From Bradyrhizobium sp. 186 (lineage in GTDB: Bacteria > Pseudomonadota > Alphaproteobacteria > Rhizobiales > Xanthobacteraceae), in contig NZ_CP082164.1 in the NCBI RefSeq assembly GCF_023101685.1, positions 1,736,001 to 1,800,000 of the forward strand: a stretch of 64,000 nucleotides of DNA, read 5' to 3'. Under the pieces are notes generated by a model. That model was not told the origin of the DNA. It saw nothing but the letters and a program-made list of their open reading frames with translations, and searched no databases. Below, one piece after another: positions 25,728 to 33,902 of the stretch. Position 1 is the stretch's first letter. The number at the start of each line of letters is the position of its first letter. Made by a program: the position numbers and the translations under genes.

Positions 25728-25763
25728 CGACCTGCGACCGACTTTCATGCCGGTCGCAGGTCG
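25728..25763. terminator. Strong hairpin after the alpha/beta hydrolase gene
   Basis: A perfect 13-base inverted repeat, CGACCTGCGACCG and CGGTCGCAGGTCG, around a 10-base loop, 22 bases after the stop codon. The stem is GC-rich and very stable. It is not followed by a T-run, so it may act as a weak or factor-assisted terminator or a 3' mRNA stabiliser. It separates the transported-peptide module from the gene-free region ahead of the integrase. Confidence 0.6.
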
Positions 25764-26517
25764 ATCATACGGACAGCGGGCATAAAGCCTTTGAAACTCC
25801 TTCGCAGAGGAGGGAATTGACTTCCAATATTCGAACCGGCTCACCGTTCGGCGCCACGGTGGTTGCAATTCGCCAGTCGCTTAATCGCATTGTTATTGAT
25901 GGTCGTCCGTCCAATGGCCGAAAGGACTTTTGGCCGTGGCTCAAACGATGGGTTTGATCTGGGAAAATCGAAACGCTTTATCTATTGACTGACTCTCTCC
26001 ACCATCGATTTTGTACAGCACCGAAGTCCGCCAGAAACGGGGGCATTCTCAAACGATAGGAAAAACTGCGGTGGAGCACTTGGCCGACCCAAATTGCCAA
26101 CGTTGTGACGTTGCTCAAAGTGGAAGCACGTCTCACATTCGTCCGGGTCTCAAGCGGTGAGGGAGACGCGCGGGGCGTACTGTGGCGAATTTAAACTAGG
26201 CAACTCCACGCGAGGGGCCGGTCGATGCAACACATTTGCAACATGACGAACCTAAGCTAGTGAAATCGTTGAGCTGAAAAAGGTTTGCGAAACCGTAGGT
26301 CAATTAGTGGCGTTCTCGATAGCTGGTATCAGGCGGGTCAAAGCGGGCCGGCGCCATGGTAGCGCGGGTATTGTCGCTCAAGCTGGATCGCCGGAGGAAT
26401 TGCAGAGGTAAGTGGTTCTTACGGTAACAGATCCCAATGATTTCAATGACCGTGCCCAGACTACGAATCTGAGCGGCAGGGTTTCGAATCGCAGAGCGAT
26501 GCCGCGAATTTTGAAGT
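25764..26517. other. Gene-free stretch downstream of the integrase 3' end
   Basis: About 750 bases with no supportable gene on either strand, richer in A/T and stop codons than the neighbourhood. No tRNA, terminator or ribosome-site/ORF pair stands out. CTCAAACGAT occurs twice (near 25943 and 26052), perhaps by chance. This looks like worn island DNA. Confidence 0.5.
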
Positions 26518-28437
26518 TCAGTACGGCTTCAGCACGGTGAGCTCGCCTGCATCCGCGCGGTTCTTTGCCGCGAGCAAGATTTCCCTCATTTGCTTGATCG
26601 CCGGCGGTTCAAGCGCCTCGATCTTCGCCGCGATTCGCGGATCGAGGATGCCCTTGCGGCCATAGCGGCCGCGGACGTCACTGGCGTGTCCGAGAATGCG
26701 GTCGCGCGTGCGTTGTGCGATCGCTTCATTGTCCAGCCAGTCCGCCATAAGATGCCGCGTGGAATACAGCGTAAGGTCGGCGCGATCGAGTTTCAGCTTC
26801 GTCTTCACGTACTGCCACGCCTTGCTGAGTGGCTGCGACCATCGGATCGTGCCATCCTTCCGCTTATAGACGTCCCATTCCGGGAAGAGCCGCTCCTCCT
26901 GCCCGTCCATCAAGTCCTGCATCCGATCGAGCAGTCCCAACTCGATGAGAAGGGGATGGATCGGAATCACACGGCCGGCGGCGTTCGTCTTCAGATTGCG
27001 CAGATCCTTGACTGCGACGCGTCCGTTGCGGGCATCGAACGGCCGTAGGTCGAAATAATAGAACTCGCCATCGGTGCGGATGTCGGCGCATTTGAGCTGG
27101 CCGACCTCGCCGGGCCTCATGCCCGTCAAGATGCAGATCAAGAAGCCCCAGTAGATGTGCGATTGCACGAAATATCCGCCCGGCTGCCAGACGTGCACGC
27201 GGTTCTTGCAGCCGGTGAAGAGCGGCAACTTCAACAGCATCAGCAATTCGTCATCGTCGAAGGCGTCGCGCGGCAGCGGGGCCAGGTTTTCGGGGTCGAT
27301 GCACACGAACTTGGGACGAGGTCCGCGGTAATGCTTTTCCGCGATGGCGAAGTCGACGAACTTATAGAGCCCCGCCCAGTACCTGCTTTTGATGGTCGTG
27401 GTGGTCACGCGCTCGAGCTTCGACCAGTTGGTCGCTTCCGCGTATTTGTAGCGCTGGAACAGCGTCTCGGAGAATTTTCGCGGGATGTTGTCGCGGTTGG
27501 GGATGTCCGGCAGCGCCTCGTCGAGTTGCTTCCACTTGGCTTCGGTCAACTCGTCCATCCGGGGATCGGCTAGAAGATCGACGGCGAATTGGATGACCGG
27601 CGCTGCTTCACCACGGCCCTTGGCGGTGTGCTTGCGCTTGCGATCCAGCGGCTTGAGAAACTCCGCGAGGACGTCGGACATCCGGCAGGACTTGGTTCCG
27701 GCGGCCTCCTCGGTGCGGGTAGACGCCGCAGGCTCGGGGGCGGGCGAGATCGAGCCGACGTTCGATGCTGGAAGCAGCTGAAGCCTTTGAGCGACGGCGT
27801 CCTGCACGAGGCGATCGATCATGGCGATGGGATCGAACGGTTGCGCAGTCGCCGGGGGGCCGGGCGCCGTCCAGCCCTCCTTGACCACTTCGGCCGCCGC
27901 CTGCCGGCCGCTTTCATAGGCGCGCCGAACGTTCAGGCGAGCGATCCCGCTTTCGGCCGCCTTGTTCTGGTTGACGAAGTCGACCCAGGTGGCCGGCATA
28001 CGGGGGAAACGCTGTGGGTAGGCATAGCCGCGCTCCTGCGCGCGGCTGAGATAGCGCCTGACTTCGTGCTCGAAGGCGCAGCGCTCGGCCAGGAGCCGCT
28101 CGTCCGCCGACGCGCCGCGTTCGACATAGGCGTGCAGCCGGGCGTCGAGGATGGCTCCCAACGCTTCCAGGTCGGGAGCCTCGATCAGCTCCTGTACCCA
28201 TCCGAGATTGTCCACCAGCCGGCGCCTCGCCTCATTGAAGTTACCGGTCCTAAGGCTGACACGGAGGAGGGGAAGCCCAAAGAGCTGAGCGGCCTGTTTC
28301 CCCAACCGAATCTGGAGGAAATAGCGACCATCGCCGCGCCGGGCGAGGTAGGAGGGACGAGCCACGAATGAGCCTTTCCGGGGCGCGGGCAGGTGAGACA
28401 TCCGGGTGGGATGTAACACCCTCAAATCCGCTACCAC
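26518..28437 (-). CDS. Site-specific tyrosine recombinase (island integrase)
   Basis: 639 residues at the GTG start (28437); ATG 28401 would give a protein 12 residues shorter and begins MSHLPAPRKG. The N-terminal domain (ARPSYLARRGDGRYFLQIRL) is the type seen in proteobacterial island integrases. Catalytic residues are Arg441 (GMRPGEVGQL), Arg561 (STRHLMADWL; the usual box II His is Tyr558), His584 (ILGHAS) and the nucleophile Tyr592 (RGRYGRKG). All core residues are present except that box II substitution, which relatives also show, so it looks functional. A fragment of a sister copy lies at 14.43 kb, and a tRNA-end-like sequence lies 57 bases upstream of the start. Confidence 0.93.
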   Translation of the reverse strand: MVADLRVLHPTRMSHLPAPRKGSFVARPSYLARRGDGRYFLQIRLGKQAAQLFGLPLLRVSLRTGNFNEARRRLVDNLGWVQELIEAPDLEALGAILDARLHAYVERGASADERLLAERCAFEHEVRRYLSRAQERGYAYPQRFPRMPATWVDFVNQNKAAESGIARLNVRRAYESGRQAAAEVVKEGWTAPGPPATAQPFDPIAMIDRLVQDAVAQRLQLLPASNVGSISPAPEPAASTRTEEAAGTKSCRMSDVLAEFLKPLDRKRKHTAKGRGEAAPVIQFAVDLLADPRMDELTEAKWKQLDEALPDIPNRDNIPRKFSETLFQRYKYAEATNWSKLERVTTTTIKSRYWAGLYKFVDFAIAEKHYRGPRPKFVCIDPENLAPLPRDAFDDDELLMLLKLPLFTGCKNRVHVWQPGGYFVQSHIYWGFLICILTGMRPGEVGQLKCADIRTDGEFYYFDLRPFDARNGRVAVKDLRNLKTNAAGRVIPIHPLLIELGLLDRMQDLMDGQEERLFPEWDVYKRKDGTIRWSQPLSKAWQYVKTKLKLDRADLTLYSTRHLMADWLDNEAIAQRTRDRILGHASDVRGRYGRKGILDPRIAAKIEALEPPAIKQMREILLAAKNRADAGELTVLKPY

Positions 28438-28493
28438 ATTCCGGCCAACCTGCTGGAAAAGCTCAAGATTTCGCTTGCGTTTTGGACCTGGTA

Positions 28494-28515
28494 GCGAGTC
28501 CCTCTCCCGCTACCA
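28494..28515 (+). other. tRNA 3'-end-like sequence, possible attachment site
   Basis: This 22-base stretch ends CTCCCGCTACCA and begins like the T-loop half of a tRNA (CGAGTCCC). No D-arm, anticodon arm or 5' T-stem precedes it, so it is not a tRNA gene. Integrative elements that use tRNA genes leave such a 3' copy at one end beside the integrase. A GGTAGCG/CGCTACC inverted repeat (28490-28496 and 28508-28514) overlaps it, and the 9-mer CCGCTACCA recurs at 28428-28436. The match could be chance; the identity of the parent tRNA is unknown. Confidence 0.35.
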
Positions 28516-28671
28516 ACGGCCTTGCTGCCGTTTTCCCTGAATCTACAGCAATCGAGACGTAACACAGGGAAAGATGACCTCGCGCGTCCCAGGCTTGGAG
28601 CACCGCGCATCGTTGACGACGGGGCGCGAGCATCGAAGGGCTGGAGCCGGCAAGCCCAAGCCCCGAGCATC

Positions 28672-29000
28672 GTGCGCGACGGCGCGCCCTACGATCCACA
28701 TCTTGACCGCTTCTTCTCCGACCTGCCGCTCAACGGCGTGCGCTCCCACATAGCCTGCCAGCTATGCTTACGATCTGCTCGTCTGAGTGCGCTTCCTCGA
28801 CGAGGCGCGCGCCAAGACGGCGTGGCAGGCCACGCGCGAGGACGTCGACGCCTATCATCGTGCGCCGCCATGACGAAGCCGCCAACCGCATCTCGGCCGC
28901 GTCCTGGAACCGCGCCATTGCCGCGCTCGACAAGCTCTACCGACGCGCAGTCGAGGAGGGGCCAACGATCTCGATCGCGTATCGGGCGAGTTACACGCTT
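28672..29000 (+). pseudogene. Broken XerC/XerD-like integrase, N-terminal region only
   Basis: Starting near GTG 28672 the frame reads PYDPHLDRFFSDLPLNGVRS, then pieces of a SAM-like core-binding domain continue in other frames: YAYDLLV, a TGA stop where Trp is expected, VRFLDEARAKTAWQATREDV, and after a further shift DEAANRISAASWNRAIAALD. At least two frameshifts and one stop interrupt it and the catalytic domain is missing. It is a different recombinase family from the intact integrase next door and reads the opposite way. I could not fix the exact limits. Confidence 0.75.
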
Positions 29001-29144
29001 TCGTCGCCCGGCATCCCGGCTTCTTGAGGAATAAAGTCAGGCGCCAGCCCAATGGCTCGTCACCCGCAGCCAATGCAGATTCACATCGTCGCGCCGAGCA
29101 CCCAGGTGCAAACTCGGCGAGACTTTCGCGGACGAACGAATACG

Positions 29145-29651
29145 TCAGCCGCTGCGATTTATGGCGATGCGGCGAACGTTGCGCTTCGCTTCCGCGGATT
29201 TTGACGCCGTAATTGTCAGTACGCCATTCTTGAACGCGGCTGAGACTTCATCCTCATTGACGTCCTGTAGCGGAATGCGCCGCTCGAAGCGGCCGTAGTA
29301 CCGTCCGCTGAAACGCCGATCCTTGTCTACCGATTCCGATTTCTTCTCACCGGAGATCGAGAGAACGCCGTTTGCGATTTGCAGACTGACGTCCTTCTCC
29401 TCGAGACCAGGCAGTTCAGCAGTGATACGCAGCTCTTTGTCCGTTTCGTCAATGTCGATCTGAGGCCAGCCCGGCCCATCCGCTGACCAGGAGGTTAGTC
29501 CGAAGGGCGCTAGATCGAACCCGCGAAACGCATCGTCGAACATGTGATTGATTTCACGATGCAAGGTATAGAGTGGATGCACGTCCGTACCGCGCGGGAG
29601 ACCAACCTCGCGACTCCTATTATTCCATGGAACGAGATCCTTGATAGCCAT
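29145..29651 (-). CDS. Hsp20 / alpha-crystallin family small heat-shock protein
   Basis: 168 residues with GGGAGG 8-9 bases before ATG. The N-terminal arm (residues 1-60) is followed by an alpha-crystallin domain: WPQIDIDETDKELRITAELP, GVLSISGEKK, YYGRFERRIPLQDVNEDEV and AAFKNGVLTITASKS. The C-terminal I-x-I-like tail is RIAIN. It holds unfolding proteins in a refoldable state. The class A or 'HspC4-like' rhizobial type is probable. A heat-shock-like promoter lies upstream. It opens a block of stress-type genes. Confidence 0.94.
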   Translation of the reverse strand: MAIKDLVPWNNRSREVGLPRGTDVHPLYTLHREINHMFDDAFRGFDLAPFGLTSWSADGPGWPQIDIDETDKELRITAELPGLEEKDVSLQIANGVLSISGEKKSESVDKDRRFSGRYYGRFERRIPLQDVNEDEVSAAFKNGVLTITASKSAEAKRNVRRIAINRSG

Positions 29652-29973
29652 GATGATCCTCCCTTAACCAGGCCACTTCCTCCGCGTACCAACGCGGAAG
29701 TTGATCTGCTGATCCAAAAAGTAGCGTCGCGATTTAGCGCTTCAAGCCTCTGCCACATTTTTGGCTTGGCTCGGAACCCGCCTGCTCTTGGCCGAACTAA
29801 TAAGATGCTAGCAATCTGATCGCGCCGTACCGCTGAAATTCGGCAACGAATCTTCAGACTCTTTTTCAGGAGAATGGGCGCTCATGTATCTGCGGCAGCG
29901 AGCAAAGAAACTGCCCAGTAATAAAATGGCCCCGCCTCGGCAAGGCCATGCTGTATGCAGCCGCGGATCCGGT
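29652..29973. other. Region upstream of hsp20
   Basis: About 320 bases between the hsp20 start and the end of a frameshifted gene, both on the minus strand. Apart from the candidate heat-shock promoter I see no gene, terminator or RNA here. Confidence 0.45.
29717..29746 (-). promoter_or_regulatory. Candidate RpoH (sigma-32) promoter for hsp20
   Basis: Reading the minus strand, CTTGAA (29746-29741) is followed after 16 bases by CTACTTTT (29724-29717). The -35 matches the heat-shock consensus CTTGAA exactly; the -10 is a partial match to the alphaproteobacterial CYTATNT type. It lies 66-95 bases upstream of the hsp20 start codon. Position and gene type support it; the -10 is weak. Confidence 0.35.
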
Positions 29974-30281
29974 TCACCAATCGGAGGCGATCACATCCGT
30001 TGCGTAGTCATATCCCGCGTAATTGTATCCCGGGTGGTATCTTGCATAGCCGTACGGCGCTATCGGCGCACGATACGAATATGCTGGAGCCCGCGTGTAC
30101 GCAGGACGGCCCACCACGACGGTGCGCTCGCGCACGATCGGTGTTGGCGCGACGTAAGCGCTGCCAGGGGCTACGACGGCTGGACATAAGGATCCACATA
30201 GTCGGCCTGTGCGGACGCGCTGGTGGCGCCGAGGCCGAACGAGCCGACTATCGCCAAGCCGGCAATCGAGAGCTTGCTCAC
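29974..30281 (-). pseudogene. Frameshifted gene for a small exported Tyr/Pro-rich protein
   Basis: From about GTG 30281 the minus strand reads a textbook signal peptide, KLSIAGLAIVGSFGLGATSA followed by SAQADYVDPYVQP, then hits a stop at about 30171. One base out of frame, the sequence continues smoothly as VVAPGSAYVAPTPIVRERTV, then a Tyr/Ala/Pro-rich run with YGYARYHPGYNYAGYDYATD and a stop at 29974-29976. The two halves are clearly one gene broken by a single-base change near 30180. Intact relatives are secreted or outer-surface low-complexity proteins of rhizobia with no known function. A sequencing error is possible, but several neighbours are broken too. Confidence 0.7.
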
Positions 30282-30470
30282 TCTTGTTGCGACCTTCAAA
30301 CGAACCCTATAGCCGGCGTGGTAGTTCCGGTTCCCACCAGTTTTTTGGACAAGTCGTTTCCGCGTCGCACCGGGATCCGCCAATAGATCGAGGCTCTGGA
30401 ACGATGTTTTGAAGGACGCGTTCCGTCATGACGGAGTTTGACCGGGCTGACGCCAAAGATCGAGGCTGCG
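30282..30470. other. Short divergent spacer between the broken exported-protein gene and the DUF2267 stub
   Basis: No gene is supported. It probably held the promoters of the two broken genes. Nothing else was seen. Confidence 0.4.
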
Positions 30471-30600
30471 ATGAGCGCAACTGGCCTTGATGTCTTCGAC
30501 AAGACACTGCAGACGACCAATATTTGGCTCGACGAAATTGTCGCTGCACTCAGCCGCGACCGCAAGGGCGCCGGCGATGCTCTGCGCGGAATTTCGTCCG
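30471..30600 (+). pseudogene. 5' stub of a DUF2267-family gene
   Basis: From ATG 30471 (GAGG upstream) the frame reads MSATGLDVFDKTLQTTNIWL then DEIVAALSRDRKGAGDALRG, the start of DUF2267 proteins, which are usually 130-150 residues. The resemblance stops after about 42 residues; the frame then runs out of frame with, and into, the next gene and ends at 30635. The rest of the gene is lost. DUF2267 proteins are often found with Hsp20 and other stress genes. Confidence 0.65.
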
Positions 30601-30616
30601 GGTGGAGAGCACACCC

Positions 30617-32632
30617 ATGCCGGATGACGAGGTAAAGCCAATGCTTGATCTCGCGCGCGCCCGGGACCGGATGGTTGATATTCAGATTGCCAGACGCGGG
30701 GTGCGGGATACTCACGTCTTGGAGGCGCTGCGGCGTGTGCCACGCGAGGTTTTCGTCGAACCCGGTTTCGAAGAATTCGCCTACGAAGACTGCCCACTGC
30801 CGATCTGCGAAGGTCAGACCATCTCGCAACCTTACATCGTTGCGCTGATGATCGAGGCGGCCGAGGTAAAGCCCGGCGACAGCGTTCTCGAAGTAGGCGC
30901 TGGCTCCGGCTACGCGGCAGCTGTCCTCAGTCAGATTGCCAACCGGGTCTGCGCCATCGAGCGCCACCCTTCGTTAGGCAAATCCGCCCAGCAACGGTTG
31001 AAGAAGCTCGGTTATGACAATGTCGAACTGCGCGTCGGCGATGGCACGCGGGGTTGGCCAGAGGCCGCGCCGTTCGATGCGATCGTGGTCGCCGCCGGCG
31101 GACCCGAGGTGCCTTCGGCGCTGAAGGAGCAACTCGCAATCGGTGGCCGTCTGGTGATTCCGGTAGGCGAGGAAGAGCGCTATCAGACTCTGATAAAGCT
31201 CACCCGGAAGAGCGGGTCTGAATTCGAAGAAGAGAATCTTGGCGCCGTCGCGTTCGTGCCATTGATCGGCGAACAGGGCTGGGCGGAGGATGGTCGAAGC
31301 GCGGCCACGAGCGGCGTGCAGGGCCAATCACGTGGACAAACTTTGTCTGAAATGATCACCGGCCTGGCCGAACCGCTGCCCAAGCTCGACGACCGCGCTT
31401 TCGGACAATTTTTCGATCGCTTCGCCGATCGCCGCGTCATTTTGCTGGGGGAGGCGAGCCACGGAACATCCGAGTTCTATCGCGCGCGGGCGGCCATCAC
31501 CATGCGTCTGGTCGAGGAGCATGGTTTCACGATCGTTGCCGTCGAGGCGGATTGGCCCGATGCGGCCGCAGCCGACCGCTATGTACGCCATCGGCCAGCA
31601 CGTCTTGGAGAGGAACCGCCATTTCAGCGCTTTCCGACCTGGATGTGGCGCAACACCGATGTGGATGCGTTCCTCGGTTGGATGAGGGAGCACAATGACA
31701 ATCTCAAGCCGGAGCAGCGCGCCGGCTTTTTTGGTCTCGACCTCTACAACATGAGCGGCTCGATCGCCGCCATCCTCGAATATCTCGACAAAGTCGATCC
31801 TAAAGCTGCCGCCGTGGCGCGTGAGCGCTATGCCTGCCTCACGCCCTGGCAGAAAGAACCCTCCACTTACGGCCGAGCGGTGCTCACAGCAGGCTACCGC
31901 AAGTGCGAAAAGGCGGTGATCGATCAATGTCGGGAGCTGCTGCAACGGCGGATCGAATACATTACCGAGAACGGTGAAGACTTTCTGGATGCCGCGCAGA
32001 ACGCACGTCTGATCGCTTCCGCCGAGCGCTACTATCGGATCATGTACTATGGTGGCGCGGAATCCTGGAACTTGCGCGACACGCACATGTTCGAGACGCT
32101 TGGACATCTGCTAGACGCGCACGGGCCACAATCCAGGGCCGTGGTCTGGGCACATAATTCTCACATCGGCGATGCCCGTCACACCGAAATGGGCGCCGTC
32201 CGCGATGAGCTAAACATCGGCCAACTCTGCCGAGAGCGATTTGGCGGGGAGGCTGCACTGATCGGCTTCGGCACGCACACGGGCACCGTGGCAGCGGCTT
32301 CCGACTGGGGCGGCGATATGGAAATCAAGCGCGTGCGACCGTCGCATCGCGACAGCTACGAGCGCGCCTGCCACGATGCCAATGTTCCACGCTGCCTGCT
32401 CGATCTTGGCCGCGATCAGGCAGTCCGGCGCCGTCTTCTGGAGCCGCGGCTGGAGCGGTTCATCGGCGTCATCTACAGGCCCGATACCGAACTAATGAGC
32501 CACTACGCCAATGCCTCGCTACCGCAGCAATTCGACGCCTTCGTCTGGTTCGATGAAACCTCGGCGGTTACGCCGCTAGGACCGGAGCACGCCAAGGCCG
32601 GCGTGCCCGACACTTATCCATTCGGCGTGTAG
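30617..32632 (+). CDS. Fusion of protein-L-isoaspartate O-methyltransferase and erythromycin-esterase-type domain
   Basis: 671 residues from ATG 30617 (GGTGGAG upstream; ATG 30641 is an alternative). Residues about 9-210 are a PCMT: REVFV, the CEGQTISQPYIVALM loop and the SAM motif VLEVGAGSGYAAA at 90-102. Residues about 245-671 are an erythromycin-esterase-like domain with Glu279 and His282 in LLGEASHGT, EADWPDA, and VVWAHNSHIGDA near 512. PCMT repairs damaged aspartates; EreA-type domains hydrolyse lactones, but chromosomal ones are mostly of unknown role. The junction lies at about 225-245. A repair enzyme tied to a hydrolase is unusual, though this pairing occurs in some rhizobia. The gene is intact within a decaying block. 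Confidence 0.88.
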   Translation: MPDDEVKPMLDLARARDRMVDIQIARRGVRDTHVLEALRRVPREVFVEPGFEEFAYEDCPLPICEGQTISQPYIVALMIEAAEVKPGDSVLEVGAGSGYAAAVLSQIANRVCAIERHPSLGKSAQQRLKKLGYDNVELRVGDGTRGWPEAAPFDAIVVAAGGPEVPSALKEQLAIGGRLVIPVGEEERYQTLIKLTRKSGSEFEEENLGAVAFVPLIGEQGWAEDGRSAATSGVQGQSRGQTLSEMITGLAEPLPKLDDRAFGQFFDRFADRRVILLGEASHGTSEFYRARAAITMRLVEEHGFTIVAVEADWPDAAAADRYVRHRPARLGEEPPFQRFPTWMWRNTDVDAFLGWMREHNDNLKPEQRAGFFGLDLYNMSGSIAAILEYLDKVDPKAAAVARERYACLTPWQKEPSTYGRAVLTAGYRKCEKAVIDQCRELLQRRIEYITENGEDFLDAAQNARLIASAERYYRIMYYGGAESWNLRDTHMFETLGHLLDAHGPQSRAVVWAHNSHIGDARHTEMGAVRDELNIGQLCRERFGGEAALIGFGTHTGTVAAASDWGGDMEIKRVRPSHRDSYERACHDANVPRCLLDLGRDQAVRRRLLEPRLERFIGVIYRPDTELMSHYANASLPQQFDAFVWFDETSAVTPLGPEHAKAGVPDTYPFGV

Positions 32633-32636
32633 CCCG

Positions 32637-33523
32637 ATGCTGCGGGACATCGGCTATGTGCTGGAAAAGCTCGATTGGATGCGGGCCGAGCGGATCTGGC
32701 CGAACGGCCTGCGTTATCTCTGGACTGATGCCTTTGGAGTGGTGCTGTACGTCTCGCTTTACCGCGAACTGGGCGAGCGCCGCTGGCTGGACGAAGCCGA
32801 ACGGCTGGTGAGCGATGTGGAGCGTGTACTCGGCCGTCCGCGCGGGCTGCGCATCGGCGAGGCCGCCGACCGCGACGGACAGTACTTTCACTACCTCGCG
32901 ATGTGGCTTTTGCGCTGGCACGGCTGGGCGATGTGAAGCCTGAATACCGCGAACGCGGCATTGTGTTGGCGCGCGACATCCATCGGGCATTCGTCATCCC
33001 CGGCCGCGGTGTGGTCTGGAAAATGAAAGAAGATTTGAGCGGTCCCTATCCCGGCTATGGCCTGGGCGCCATGGATGCATATGACGGCTATATCAGTTAC
33101 CGGCTGCTCGACAGCGATGTACTCAGGTCCGAGATCGCGGAAATGAGCGTCATGATCGAGCAGACCTATCGCGGGCTCGAAATCGACCAGGACCTGGGGC
33201 TCGGTATGATGCTGTGGCTCGCTCACTTCTTTCCTGAAGAGTCATGGGCCACCGCGCAAGCGCAACGCGCACTGCGGTCGCTCGACACGATGTGGATTGA
33301 TCCTCCGGGCTATTTCAGTCGGGCGCCGTCGCTGCGCGACACAAAGTTCGCATTCACCAATTTCGGCGTTTCCTTGGGTCTGCAAGCGACGCATGTTTGG
33401 CCTGAGCGCGTCGAGCACCTTAACACATTCTTTGAAGGCTGGCGATCAGGCGATGAATATGATCGCGAGGCAATCACTTGGGTTATGGCATGCACGTCCC
33501 ATTATCCAGGGGCGTTCATCTAA
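32637..33523 (+). pseudogene. Frameshifted gene for an alpha-helical (six-hairpin-like) hypothetical protein
   Basis: ATG 32637 lies five bases after the fusion gene, suggesting coupling. The first 90 residues include LRYLWTDAFGVVLYVSLYRE and DGQYFHYLAMWL. At about 32905 the frame must move by one base: the second frame continues FALARLGDVKPEYRERGIVL through GPYPGYGLGAMDAYDGYISY and SLRDTKFAFTNFGVSLGLQA to 33523. Joined, they give about 295 residues with alternating helices and aromatic motifs like (alpha/alpha)6-barrel proteins. Function unknown. One base change breaks it. Confidence 0.7.
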
Positions 33524-33694
33524 GCACCCGCGCAGTCTCGCGCGGCATCAAGAGGAACAGGTTGCCGGCCCGCGACATTTGAGCCGGCCGGCCAGGAACG
33601 TTTCGCCTTGCTTTGATTTGGCCTCACAGAGCGCGAGAGCGGCGTGCATTTGTCGAGAACCAATCGGATGCATGGAAACCGAGCCGATCCAGCG

Positions 33695-33859
33695 ATGACA
33701 GAAAGGGCCGAACGCCAGACGGCGCCCTATCCGGCCGAGAAGGCCAGGGGCGGCGAGATCATTCTCCGCACTCCCCTGCGCCGCGCGATCTTTATCGCAG
33801 GGTTGGCGGGAGCCGCAGTGTTGGCCCTGCTTCTCGCCTTCGCCCGATTTGCTCATTGA
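33695..33859 (+). CDS. Small single-pass membrane protein
   Basis: 54 residues from ATG 33695 (an upstream ATG at 33644 would add 17). The protein has a polar N-terminus ending [20 protein letters not shown] and one membrane span ([18 protein letters not shown]). Very similar tiny proteins with the GGEIxLRTPxxRAIF motif are common in Bradyrhizobium-type genomes and are often mislabelled as peptide permeases. Function unknown. It precedes the orphan nuoB by 43 bases. Confidence 0.65.
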   Translation: MTERAERQTAPYPAEKARGGEIILRTPLRRAIFIAGLAGAAVLALLLAFARFAH

Positions 33860-33902
33860 ACCAGGCGGTGCGTCGCCAGTGCTGGGCCAGCAGGAGATTT
33901 GC

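Noticed and set aside
28494..28515. A complete tRNA gene at this place
   Set aside because: Only a 3'-end-like stretch is present; there is no D-arm, anticodon arm or 5' half, so I list it only as a possible attachment site.
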